A DNA stretch of 64,000 nt, from contig JAXMBM010000012.1 of assembly GCA_046349855.1 (NCBI GenBank), forward strand, positions 79,358 to 143,357, given 5' to 3'. This DNA comes from CAIXSC01 sp046349855 (lineage in GTDB: Bacteria > Planctomycetota > Planctomycetia > Pirellulales > Pirellulaceae). Below the pieces are notes generated by a model. That model did no database searches. It was given only the letters and a program-made list of their open reading frames with translations, and was not told the DNA's origin. Of the stretch, positions 50,927-59,916 are shown in pieces (position 1 is the stretch's first letter; every line of letters begins with the position of its first letter). The position numbers and the translations under genes are program-made.

Positions 50927-52408
50927 ATGCACGATCTGCTGCTGGCGTTGGGCTGGCTGTTGGCAGGTGTGGCGCTGGCCCTGGGAATCTCCGCACTGCG
51001 TCAACGGCTGATCGGCAAGGCCGGCGGGTTCACGGCGGCCTCGACCCTGACGCGCGACATGATCAAGGAACATTTTGCCCCCACGGATCCGGGGGAACTG
51101 GTGATCACCGAGCGGATGTTTCCCGAGCGCGTGCGGGCCGATCTGCAGCGGGCGGTCGACCAGCGGTTCGTGAGTCCCCTGGAGCTGATCCGCTTCGCCG
51201 GAGTCCGTTCGGGGCACGACTTCGAAGGCATCTCGCTCCCCACCTGCCTGGCCGAGAATCATCACACGCCACCCGAGGTCGCAGCACCGGAGTATCGGGA
51301 GGTTGATATCGGGGAAGATGCTCCGCTGCGCTGCCTGAAGAACGGACTTTGGCTGCTCAGGCGGGATGGCCAGCCGTTCGTGGTGCTGTTTGGTCCCGGA
51401 TCGATGGTACAGGGGGGCCTGAGATTTCAGATTGGCACCCTGCCAACGCCCGAGGGGAAACGGCTGTCGGACGATTTCTTCGGCTGGCTCGAACAATCCG
51501 TCCGGCGAGCTGATTCCTACCGCGGGAAAATCCTGTCGCTCGAACAATGCGAGCATTCTTACGGCGGTACAGCCGCGGGGATCCGGGTGCACAAGCTGCA
51601 TTCGGTGCAGCGCGAGCAGGTCATTTTGCCCGCCAAGACCCTCGAACTGCTCGACCGCAACGTCATTCAGTTCGTCCGGCAGCGGACCAGCCTCGCTCAG
51701 TATCGCTTGTCGACGAAGAAGGGGCTGCTGTTCTACGGTCCGCCCGGTACAGGCAAGACCCACACGATCCATTACCTCGCAGGAGCGCTGCCGGGCCACA
51801 CCACGTTGCTGATCACGGCCGAGCAGATCGGGATGCTGACCGATTACATGGCGCTGGCGCGACTGCTGCAGCCCTGCATCGTGGTCATGGAGGACGTCGA
51901 CCTGATCGGCGGCGACCGCTCACAGACTTCCACCTGCGAACAGGTGGTGCTGAATAAACTGCTCAACGAAATGGATGGCCTGACGGAGGATGCCGAAATC
52001 CTGTTTCTGCTGACCACCAATCGACCAGCCATGTTGGAAGCGGCGCTGGCTGCCCGCCCCGGTCGCGTCGATCAGGCGATCGAGTTTCCGCTGCCCGACG
52101 CCGCGGGACGCGAGAAACTGGTCCGCCTGTACGCCCATGACTTGACGCTCGACCCCGCCGTACTGGCGAACATCGTCCGCCGCACCGGTCAGGTCAGCGC
52201 GGCCTTCATCAAGGAACTGATGCGCCGCACCCTGCAGTTTCATCTCGAACGCAGCGGCGATGGCTGCATCACCGCCAGCGACGTCGACCAGGCACTCGAC
52301 GAAATGCTGTTCCGCGGCGGGCCACTCAACCTGCAACTGCTGGGAGCAGCTCAGGCGGAGGCCGCCGTGGCTTCCCCCGACGACTCCGCCAACTCCTGTC
52401 CGGCCTGA
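50927..52408 (+). CDS. Membrane-anchored AAA ATPase
   Basis: A 493-residue protein. A single N-terminal helix (LLLALGWLLAGVALALGISA) anchors it. About 230 residues of unassigned sequence follow, then an AAA domain: Walker A GPPGTGKT (271-278), Walker B CIVVMEDVD (317-325), sensor-1 TTN (363-365), and Arg fingers in AARPGRVDQAIEF (R377, R380). This resembles BCS1-type AAA proteins, which move folded proteins or dismantle complexes at membranes; BCS1-like N-domains would be a good comparison. No protease domain is fused. Neighbours are deoC and a propeller gene, with no clear functional link. Confidence 0.85.
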   Translation: MHDLLLALGWLLAGVALALGISALRQRLIGKAGGFTAASTLTRDMIKEHFAPTDPGELVITERMFPERVRADLQRAVDQRFVSPLELIRFAGVRSGHDFEGISLPTCLAENHHTPPEVAAPEYREVDIGEDAPLRCLKNGLWLLRRDGQPFVVLFGPGSMVQGGLRFQIGTLPTPEGKRLSDDFFGWLEQSVRRADSYRGKILSLEQCEHSYGGTAAGIRVHKLHSVQREQVILPAKTLELLDRNVIQFVRQRTSLAQYRLSTKKGLLFYGPPGTGKTHTIHYLAGALPGHTTLLITAEQIGMLTDYMALARLLQPCIVVMEDVDLIGGDRSQTSTCEQVVLNKLLNEMDGLTEDAEILFLLTTNRPAMLEAALAARPGRVDQAIEFPLPDAAGREKLVRLYAHDLTLDPAVLANIVRRTGQVSAAFIKELMRRTLQFHLERSGDGCITASDVDQALDEMLFRGGPLNLQLLGAAQAEAAVASPDDSANSCPA

Positions 52409-52484
52409 GCAACAGGGTGGCGGTGGTGTTGCCACGGGCGGCACCCTCGCCTCCGATTCATCCCTGGTCGGGCTGCCGGTCGAC

Positions 52485-52527
52485 CGCGTGACGGCGCGTC
52501 CGGCCAGGCCCGACGCGCCGTCACGCG
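52485..52527. terminator. Strong hairpin between convergent genes
   Basis: Bases 52485-52500 are the exact reverse complement of 52512-52527 (16-base stem, 11-base loop), in the gap between the converging AAA ATPase and LVIVD genes. A short run of related 12-13-base gatcacc-type repeats follows up to 52575. Confidence 0.55.
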
Positions 52528-52586
52528 GCGCCGATCACCGAGAATGATCACCGCGAGTGGTCACCGACCGTAGGCCACCCATCCGG

Positions 52587-53978
52587 TCAGCGCTGTACCG
52601 ACACGGTGGCCGTGGCTCGCCCGCGAGCCGACGATTCCACCGTCACCGAACCGGGATTGGTATTCACGCGGCGGGTCAGTTCGTAACGTCGGTCGCGCGA
52701 TTTCCAGGTCATCGTGCCGAGGCCCGCCACGGTCAGTGTCGGGGTCGGTTGCTGCGAACTGGTGGCGTAGACCTTGAGTTCCCGTTTGGACGTACGATAC
52801 GTGGCGGACGTGATCGTCACCACGTCGGGTGGCGGGAGCAGCGGATCATGTTCGACGACGAACAGTCCGCGTGTTTCGTGGCTCGCGTACAGCAGCATGC
52901 CGTCGACGACGATGTCGGATATGCCGGCCCAGGTGCGGACAGGCGGAGCGGGATCGGGATCGAAGAAGCCCGCAGGGGTCAGTGACGTCCGCGTGCCGAT
53001 GTCGAGGATCCGGATCCCGTCTTCCAGATGGGCCACGTAGGCATAGTCATTGGTGGCCCGCACGCTCCAGAGCAGCGCATTGGTGCCCAGACGCCAGGAC
53101 GCCACCTGCGTGATGGCACCGGGATTCGACACGTTCCACAGCCGCACATCACCGACCGTTGTGTATTCTCCCGTCACCACGTGCGTGCCGTCCGGAGTGG
53201 GACTGAGGGTTCGCAGGCCGCCGTTGACGACCAGCGGCCCCGTGTAGGGCTGGTGCCCCAGGCGAACCGGAGCGTCGGGATCGCTCACATCGTCGATCGT
53301 AAAGCCTTCCGTTCCCCAGGCCGTATAGAGTTTGCCGTCGCGGTATACCGTTTCCTCGGACTGCTTCCAGGCCGGGCGGAGAATGGTTGACTTCCAGACC
53401 GCGACCGCCGGGTTCGAGACGTCGAAGACCTCGACGTCACTGGAGATCTTCGAGCAGACGAACAGGTGAGGGACGCCGGCGATCAGCCCCACTTCGCCCG
53501 ACGTGGTCCACGCGCCCAGGTGGTGCCACGGGTGTTTTCCCCAGACAATGGCGCCAACCTCGACCGGGGCCCAGGGGAGCGACACGTCGTACATGTAGAC
53601 TCCGGTCCAGTCGCCTTTGTCCGGATTGGGATCTTCGGCCGTCCCCTTGTTGAACACATACAGGATTCCGTTCAACACCTGAACGTCCCACACGTCGACC
53701 GTATCGTACGCCGGCCCGTCGGGATCGATGTTGGCGATCAGCAGCGGTGCGTGGGGCAGAGACACATCCAGAATGTCCACGCCGTCGCCATGCCGCGCGA
53801 TGTAGACCGTATCCCCCTCCTTGGCGATCGTTTCGCTCCAGCCCGCACCCACGCTGGTTTCCGATACCAGCACTGTTTTCTCATCTGCCCTCCCGGGCGA
53901 CACAGTCAACAGGCTGCCCAGCAGCATCAACCACGCCAGACACTGGCGGGCCAGTTGTCGAGTTTGAATGAACGACAT
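52587..53978 (-). CDS. Exported LVIVD-repeat beta-propeller protein
   Basis: A 463-residue exported protein. After a signal peptide (CLAWLMLLGSLLTVSPGRA) it has repeated LVIVD-type blades, each with a D-V-S motif: GVDILDVSLPHAPLLIANID, VEVFDVSNPAVAVWKSTILR, VRLWNVSNPGAITQVASWRL, GIRILDIGTRTSL. LVIVD repeats form propellers on the cell surface. The C-terminal 80 residues are a beta-rich domain (VVTITSATYRTSKRELKVYA). No catalytic residues are seen. ATG 53978 has AGGAG upstream and starts the signal peptide. The gene is divergent from the ECF sigma gene. Confidence 0.82.
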   Translation of the reverse strand: MSFIQTRQLARQCLAWLMLLGSLLTVSPGRADEKTVLVSETSVGAGWSETIAKEGDTVYIARHGDGVDILDVSLPHAPLLIANIDPDGPAYDTVDVWDVQVLNGILYVFNKGTAEDPNPDKGDWTGVYMYDVSLPWAPVEVGAIVWGKHPWHHLGAWTTSGEVGLIAGVPHLFVCSKISSDVEVFDVSNPAVAVWKSTILRPAWKQSEETVYRDGKLYTAWGTEGFTIDDVSDPDAPVRLGHQPYTGPLVVNGGLRTLSPTPDGTHVVTGEYTTVGDVRLWNVSNPGAITQVASWRLGTNALLWSVRATNDYAYVAHLEDGIRILDIGTRTSLTPAGFFDPDPAPPVRTWAGISDIVVDGMLLYASHETRGLFVVEHDPLLPPPDVVTITSATYRTSKRELKVYATSSQQPTPTLTVAGLGTMTWKSRDRRYELTRRVNTNPGSVTVESSARGRATATVSVQR

Positions 53979-54299
53979 GCACACAACTCCTGCGATCGTG
54001 GACGAAAAGAGGACCGAGACAAGGTGGCGGGGACCGGGCGATGGCCATCCCTGAACGATCGCCGTCCCAGCGGCCGGCCCGGAGGCCCCGCCGGACACCA
54101 CCGGCCGACCGCCAGCCCGCCTCTCTGTACATCCACGCGGCGCCGCATCACCCTTCACGCCCCAGCCGTTTTTTCACAGATTTCTGCGGTTTGCGCGTAC
54201 ATCTCAGCCGGAGCGATCGGGTCAGTGAATTCCGCCCGGTTGGCGTGGGCCGTCTCGGGGTCGACAGATATAGTAGGAGTCGCCAGGAAGGATGACGTA
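53979..54299. other. Divergent intergenic region, LVIVD gene and ECF sigma gene
   Basis: About 320 bases separating two diverging genes. It is GC-rich at the LVIVD side and ends with AGGAAGGA, the ribosome-binding site of the sigma gene. A TATAGT at 54269-54274 could be a -10 box but has no convincing -35. No ORF or RNA gene seen. Confidence 0.3.
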
Positions 54300-54899
54300 A
54301 TGAGTGCTGATGAGTCGATGACGCGGTGGATCGATGGCCTGCGAGCCGGCGAGGATGCCGCCGCGCGTCGGCTCTGGGAATCGTTCTTCGACCGTCTGCT
54401 CGCTGTTGCTCGGCAACGGCTGCGATCGACCAACCGAGCGGTCCACGACGACGAAGATGTCGTGCTCAGCGCCTTCAAGAGTTTCTGCCTGGGGGTCCGC
54501 AATGGCCGTTTTCCCCAGCTGCGTGATCGCGAAGATCTGTGGCGGCTCCTGTTCGTCATTACCGCGCGCAAAATTGCCGATCAGTTCGCCTTCCAGGGAC
54601 GCGCGAAGCGCTCCGGGGAACGTGAGATCGAACTGTCGCGGGTGGCGGGGCCCTCGCGAAACGGCGCCGCCGACCTGCTGCTGTCGGCGGAACCAAGTCC
54701 CGAGTTTGCCGCTGAATGCGCCGACCAGCTGCGTCACCTGCTGGAGCAGTTGCAGCACGAGGATCTGCAGCAGGTGGCGATCCTGAAGATGGAAGGGTAC
54801 ACGAACGAGGAGATTGCCCAGCAACTGCGACGCGGTCTGTCGACCATCGAACGCAAGCTGCGCACGATTCGCGAGATCTGGAATCTGACTCCGACATGA
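54300..54899 (+). CDS. ECF-type RNA polymerase sigma factor
   Basis: A 199-residue extracytoplasmic-function sigma factor of the planctomycete type. Region 2 reads RLWESFFDRLLAVARQRLRS with DDEDVVLSAFKSFCLGVRNG and DLWRLLFVITARKIADQFAF; region 4 holds a helix-turn-helix (VAILKMEGYTNEEIAQQLRR, STIERKLRTIREIW). In planctomycetes such sigma factors are commonly encoded next to a Ser/Thr kinase. Here the kinase ATG overlaps the sigma stop (ATGA at 54896-54899), so they are translated together. ATG 54300 has AGGAAGGA upstream. I saw no anti-sigma gene. Confidence 0.9.
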   Translation: MSADESMTRWIDGLRAGEDAAARRLWESFFDRLLAVARQRLRSTNRAVHDDEDVVLSAFKSFCLGVRNGRFPQLRDREDLWRLLFVITARKIADQFAFQGRAKRSGEREIELSRVAGPSRNGAADLLLSAEPSPEFAAECADQLRHLLEQLQHEDLQQVAILKMEGYTNEEIAQQLRRGLSTIERKLRTIREIWNLTPT

Positions 54900-57847
54900 C
54901 CGCGCCGTCTTCCACCGGCCTCACCGCCGAACAGCTGTTGGAACTCGAACGCGTCTGCGATCGTTTCGAGGCCGAATGCGGCACGCGCGGTGACCTCGAC
55001 ATCGACTCGTACGTCCTCACACTCGCCGAACCGCTCCGCGATCGAGCTCGTCAGGAGCTGCGTAAATTGGCGGACGAGCTGCGGGGCCCGCGTGCGAGTG
55101 GCGCGCGGTCGACCGCAGCGGCGGGCGCGCTGGAGCCGGCTCGGTCGACCTCGGAGCCGCTCGTCCGAGCCCAGCGGTTCGAGATCGATCGACCGTTGGG
55201 GAGCGGGGGCGCGGGCACGGTCTGGCGGGCTTTTGATCGCCACCTGGGTCGCTGGGTGGCGTTCAAGTCCCCCCGCCGCGATTCGGCGATCGACGCCGAG
55301 CGTTTCCTGGAGGAAGCGCGTATGGCGGCCCGACTGCGACACCCGCGGATCGTCCATCTGCTCGACGCCGGTCAGGATGAGCAGGGCTGCTATATCATCA
55401 ACGAACTGGTCGACGGGATCTCGCTGGCCGACAAACTCAAGACGTCCGTCTATTCGCCTCGGGAGGCCGCCACGCTGCTCGCGGAAGTGGCCGACGCGGT
55501 CGCCGCCGCGCACCGCGCCGGCGTGGTGCACCGCGACCTCAAACCGCACAACATTCTGATCGACGAGTCCGGGGGGCCACTGATCACGGACTTCGGGTTG
55601 GCGCGGGAATGGCTTCAATCCCTGCAGCCGGCCCAGACGCTGCACGGCATCACCGGCACACCGGCCTACATGGCGCCCGAACAGGCTACCGGCGACAGTC
55701 GCGGCATGGAGCCGCGGTCCGATGTCTACGCCTTGGGAGTGATTCTCTATCAGCTGCTGACTCGTGAGTTGCCGTTCCGTGGCACGGTCGACAGCGTGCT
55801 GCATCAGCTGGTCCACGACGAGCCCCCCGCGCCACGTACCTTGGCACCGGAGATTCCTGTCGACCTCGAGACGCTGTGTCTGAAGTGCCTGGAGAAATCC
55901 CCCTCGCAGCGGCTGGCGTCCGCCGAACTGTTGCGCGACGAACTGCGGCGTTTTCTCCATGACCAGCCGATCCTGTCACGGCCGCTGGGACCGCTGGGCC
56001 GAACGGCGAAATGGGCGCGACGCCACCCGACTGCCGCGTTCGCCAGCGGAGTGGCCCTGCTGCTCACCGGTCTCGTGGTCGTCGTGTCCCTCACGTCCGC
56101 GGTCGTCGTGACCAATAGTTGGCAGCGCGAATTTCAGCTCCGTGTCGAGGCCGAGGTGGCGAGTCGCTCCGCGCAACTTGCCAGCCAGCAGGCGTTGGTG
56201 GCCAAGGAGGAGGCCGAGGCGGCCCGGGTGGCCGCCGAAGACAGCGCCCGGCGCGCGCTGGACGAAGAGGCGCTCAGTCGGCAATCGTTGCAATTCCTGG
56301 AGAGCCTCATCCAGGCCTCGGATCCGGTGAGCTGGGTGCTGGGTTCGCGCTTGCCCACGGTCCAGGAAGCTCCCCGACTGGCCGACCTGCTCGATCTGGC
56401 GGCCGCGCGCTGCAAACAGGAACTGGCAGATCAGCCACGCGTGCAGGCCCGTCTGATGGACACCATCGCCAACAGCTATCGCGGTCTGGGGCGACACCCT
56501 GACGCCCTGCAGCTGCTCGAACAGGCGCAGCTCATCCGCACCGCCGCCGGCCTCTCGACCGACCCGCGCGTCCGCCCGGAAGCGGCCCGCAATACGTTCT
56601 ACCGTGGTCTGATCCTGCAGGAGCGTGGCGAGTTCGCGGCGGCAGAGACGCTGTACCGACAGGTGATCGAGGACGCACGGACATTTTCCCCGCCCGATCC
56701 GCTGTTCGTCGCGGAGGTCGAGTTTCATTGGGGCTGGCTGCTCAATGTCCAGGCGCAGCGCAGCGCGGCGCGCGAACATTTCTCCCGGGCACTGGCCATT
56801 CGCCAGGCTCATTGTCCCGCCGGCTCCGCCGCTCTCAAGGCCGCTCAGGTGGCACTCGAATTGAGCGAGTCCTCGAGCATGGAGAACATCTCGCTCGAAC
56901 AGCTCGAGTCGCTGGTGGCTGGAAACAGTCGAGTCAGCGGCATCGCGGCCGACTATCTTAAGATGCTCGCCCAGCGCCGACTGCGGCGGTACGACGACGC
57001 CTGCGCCGCCTACGAACGGGTCCTGGAGCAGCTCGAAAAACAGCTCTCCAGTCAGCATCCGCTGTACGTACTGGCACTGGGCGAGTACGCCGATCTGTTG
57101 CGCGAAAAAGGAGACTTCCGCAGTGCCCTGCCCCGCATCCAGCAGGCGCTCGCCACGGCCGAACGCCTCGTCCCCGCGCACCCGAAACTGCGGCAGGCTC
57201 GGGAGGTGTACGCGGCCGAGTTGTTGCGGGCCAACCGCTTTCAGGAAGCGGCCGATCAATTCGGCAAAGTCGTGGCGGACGAAGAGCAGCGGGGAACGTA
57301 CTCGCAGACTGCCCACGAAGGGCTGATCTGGGTGGAGCTGCTGTTGGGACGTGCGGAAGAGGCGCGGCAGCATGCCCGGCAGCTGGTAACTCAATCCGCG
57401 CAATCCGCCCCCTACCGGAAAGCCTGGTTCCACTACGGTCTGGCCCGGGCCGAAGAGCGGTGCGGTCAGCCTCAGTCGGCTCAGACAGCCGACGAGGAAG
57501 CATTGCGGTTGGCCCAAACGTCCGAACGGCCCTCCCATCCGCTGTGGCTCGAACGACTCGCCACCATTTACGCCCGGGCCAACGATCTGGCGACCGCCCG
57601 CACGCTCCTCGAACAGGCGGTCGAACGAGAGCGGCAACAGAATCCACCGCTGCATCCGCATCTGGCCGATCGTCTCACCTCCCTCGTCTTCGTTCTGGAA
57701 AGGCAGCGCGACTTCGCCGCTGCCCGGCCGCTGGCGCAGGAAATCGTCCAGAGTCGCGAACGGAATCTGCCGCCCGATGATGTACGGATCGAACAGGCTC
57801 GGCAACTGGCGCAGCGCATCGGCGATGCGGCGGCGTCCCCTCCCTGA
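54896..57847 (+). CDS. Transmembrane Ser/Thr protein kinase with TPR domain
   Basis: A 983-residue Hanks-type kinase. A 95-residue N-terminal part precedes the kinase: GSGGAGTVWRAFDR (102-115), Lys124, HRDLKPHNIL (Asp214), DFGLAR (232-237) and GTPAYMAPEQ (254-263), so all key residues are present. A transmembrane helix lies at about 381-405, then a short coiled coil (RVEAEVASRSAQLASQQALV), and TPR-like repeats fill most of residues 500-960. The kinase domain is inside the cell and the TPR domain outside. This is a common planctomycete receptor design, linked here to the adjacent ECF sigma factor whose activity it may control by phosphorylation. Confidence 0.92.
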   Translation: MTAPSSTGLTAEQLLELERVCDRFEAECGTRGDLDIDSYVLTLAEPLRDRARQELRKLADELRGPRASGARSTAAAGALEPARSTSEPLVRAQRFEIDRPLGSGGAGTVWRAFDRHLGRWVAFKSPRRDSAIDAERFLEEARMAARLRHPRIVHLLDAGQDEQGCYIINELVDGISLADKLKTSVYSPREAATLLAEVADAVAAAHRAGVVHRDLKPHNILIDESGGPLITDFGLAREWLQSLQPAQTLHGITGTPAYMAPEQATGDSRGMEPRSDVYALGVILYQLLTRELPFRGTVDSVLHQLVHDEPPAPRTLAPEIPVDLETLCLKCLEKSPSQRLASAELLRDELRRFLHDQPILSRPLGPLGRTAKWARRHPTAAFASGVALLLTGLVVVVSLTSAVVVTNSWQREFQLRVEAEVASRSAQLASQQALVAKEEAEAARVAAEDSARRALDEEALSRQSLQFLESLIQASDPVSWVLGSRLPTVQEAPRLADLLDLAAARCKQELADQPRVQARLMDTIANSYRGLGRHPDALQLLEQAQLIRTAAGLSTDPRVRPEAARNTFYRGLILQERGEFAAAETLYRQVIEDARTFSPPDPLFVAEVEFHWGWLLNVQAQRSAAREHFSRALAIRQAHCPAGSAALKAAQVALELSESSSMENISLEQLESLVAGNSRVSGIAADYLKMLAQRRLRRYDDACAAYERVLEQLEKQLSSQHPLYVLALGEYADLLREKGDFRSALPRIQQALATAERLVPAHPKLRQAREVYAAELLRANRFQEAADQFGKVVADEEQRGTYSQTAHEGLIWVELLLGRAEEARQHARQLVTQSAQSAPYRKAWFHYGLARAEERCGQPQSAQTADEEALRLAQTSERPSHPLWLERLATIYARANDLATARTLLEQAVERERQQNPPLHPHLADRLTSLVFVLERQRDFAAARPLAQEIVQSRERNLPPDDVRIEQARQLAQRIGDAAASPP

Positions 57848-57990
57848 CGATCGCGACGGCCTCGCACCACGGCCGTTTCGTCTTGACTCGAAAACCCCCT
57901 TTCCAGTATCCCTTACGCTGGCAAGGTGCCCGACAGACGCACTTACCGGCAGGGATCGCCGGCACGCGGGCCGCACGGAGGAAACAGGCC

Positions 57991-59772
57991 ATGAAGGCAG
58001 TCGCGAACTCTTCCGCTTCCCCTGCCGCCACGCGGCGCTTTGCCGTTGAGGTCATCAAGCCGTCGCACTACGACGACGACGGCTACGTGATCCAGTGGTG
58101 GCGCGCCTTCGTGCCTTCCAACTCGCTGGCCTGCATGTACGGGCTCGTGCAGGATGTCGAGGAACGGCGGCTCCTGGGTGAGGACGTGCGGATCGAATTC
58201 CAGGCCTACGACGAATCGCATACGGTGATCCCCATTCAGCGGATCATCCAGCGGATCCGATCGGCCGAGGCCGGGGGAGTGGTGTTGCTGGTCGGCGTGC
58301 AGTCGAACCAGTTTCCTCGAGCCATGGATATTGCCCGGGAACTGCGGGCGGCCGGCATTCCGGTCATCGTGGGCGGGTTTCATGTGAGTGGTTGCGTCGC
58401 CATGCTCCCCGAGCTCCCGCCCGATCTGCGGGCCATGCAGGATCTGGGCGTGAGCTTGTTCGCGGGAGAAGCGGAAGGGCGACTGGGCAGCCTGTTCCAG
58501 GACGTCTTGCGGGGAAAACTGCAGCCCCTCTACAACTTCCTGCTCGATCTGCCGACGCTGCAGGGGCAGGCAACCCCCTTCCTCCCGCGGGAAATCACAC
58601 GGAAATACTCGTACCACACGGCGTTTGACGGAGGCCGCGGGTGTCCCTTCCAGTGCAGCTTCTGCACGATCATCAACGTGCAGGGAAGGAAATCGCGTTA
58701 TCGCGACGCGGATGACATCGAGCGGATCGTGCGGCAGTACGTCGCGCAGGGGATTCATCGGTTCTTCATCACCGACGACAACATGGCGCGGAACGAGAAC
58801 TGGGAGGCGATTCTCGACCGGCTGATTCAATTGCGGGAAAAAGAGGGGCTGCGGATCAAGTTCGGCATTCAGGTCGACACGATGTGCCACAAGATCCCCG
58901 GCTTCATCGACAAGGCCGCGCGAGCTGGCGTGAATCGTGTCTTCATCGGCATGGAGAACATCAACCCAGAGAACCTGGCCGCCACCAAGAAATTCCAGAA
59001 TCGCATTACCGAGTACCGGAGAATGCTCCAGGCCTGGCGAGCCCACGGAGTGGTTACGATCGCCGGTTACATTCTGGGGTTCCCGGCCGATACGCCGGAA
59101 TCGATCGAGCGCGACATTCGCGTGATCCAGCGCGAACTCCCCATCGATATCCTCGAATTCTTCATCCTGACTCCCCTCCCGGGTTCCGCCGACCATCGAG
59201 CCTTGCATCAGTCCGGCACGTGGATGGATCCGGATATGAACAAGTACGACCTCGAACACGTCACGACGCAGCATGCCCGCATGACGGCCGAGCAGTGGCA
59301 GCAGGCGTATCAACGGGCCTGGCACCAGTACTACAGTCCCGAACACATTCAGACCTTGCTGCGGCGAGCCGAGGCGAGTGGGACGCGAGCGCGGCGTATC
59401 GGCTGGGCCATCCTGGCCTACTACGGCAGTTACCGCTTCGAGCAGGTTCATCCGCTGCAGTGCGGCATCGGGCGGCGTAAAGTGCGTACCACGCGCCGCT
59501 CCGATCTGCCGCGGGAAAACCCGTTCGTCTTCTACGCTCGCCGTGCCTGGGAAGTGGTCTCGACGTACGCTTCCGTGGCCCTGTTTGCCCTCCGGCTGGA
59601 GTGGCTCGCCCGTAAGATGGAGGCCGACGTGCGGAACAAGACCTACACTGACGAGGCCCTCCAGCCCGTGGAGAATCCTGAGGACGAAACCCTGGAACTC
59701 TACAATCTGACGGCGGCCTCCCGCAGCGTCGTTGCCAAGGCCCGATCCTTGGCCAGCCGCAAGGCCGCCTGA
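57991..59772 (+). CDS. Radical SAM protein with B12-binding-like N-terminal domain
   Basis: A 593-residue radical SAM enzyme. Residues 10-200 resemble a cobalamin-binding domain (VVLLVGVQSNQFPRAMDIAR, GGFHVSGCVAMLPELPPDLR), although I do not see the DxHxxG motif of classic B12 sites. The 4Fe-4S site is C218-P-F-Q-C222-S-F-C225 in GGRGCPFQCSFCTIINVQGR. The core continues with RRFFITDDNMARN-like text (HRFFITDDNMARNENWEAIL) and VNRVFIGMENINPENLAAT. The C-terminal 120 residues are Arg-rich and unassigned. It probably modifies a lipid or cofactor by radical chemistry; the substrate is unknown. GGAGGA lies before the ATG. It stands alone, downstream of the kinase. Confidence 0.88.
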   Translation: MKAVANSSASPAATRRFAVEVIKPSHYDDDGYVIQWWRAFVPSNSLACMYGLVQDVEERRLLGEDVRIEFQAYDESHTVIPIQRIIQRIRSAEAGGVVLLVGVQSNQFPRAMDIARELRAAGIPVIVGGFHVSGCVAMLPELPPDLRAMQDLGVSLFAGEAEGRLGSLFQDVLRGKLQPLYNFLLDLPTLQGQATPFLPREITRKYSYHTAFDGGRGCPFQCSFCTIINVQGRKSRYRDADDIERIVRQYVAQGIHRFFITDDNMARNENWEAILDRLIQLREKEGLRIKFGIQVDTMCHKIPGFIDKAARAGVNRVFIGMENINPENLAATKKFQNRITEYRRMLQAWRAHGVVTIAGYILGFPADTPESIERDIRVIQRELPIDILEFFILTPLPGSADHRALHQSGTWMDPDMNKYDLEHVTTQHARMTAEQWQQAYQRAWHQYYSPEHIQTLLRRAEASGTRARRIGWAILAYYGSYRFEQVHPLQCGIGRRKVRTTRRSDLPRENPFVFYARRAWEVVSTYASVALFALRLEWLARKMEADVRNKTYTDEALQPVENPEDETLELYNLTAASRSVVAKARSLASRKAA

Positions 59773-59916
59773 CGCCGGCCCCGGCCCCCCGCGGGACCGG
59801 AATTTGCCAGGGACCCTCTCGGAGATTATCTTCGAGTCCTCCCCTTCCGTTGTGGCCGCGTCCGCCAACGTGCGGCAGGTGCCCGGGGAGTCCCCTTTGT
59901 CAAGGCAATCGTAATC

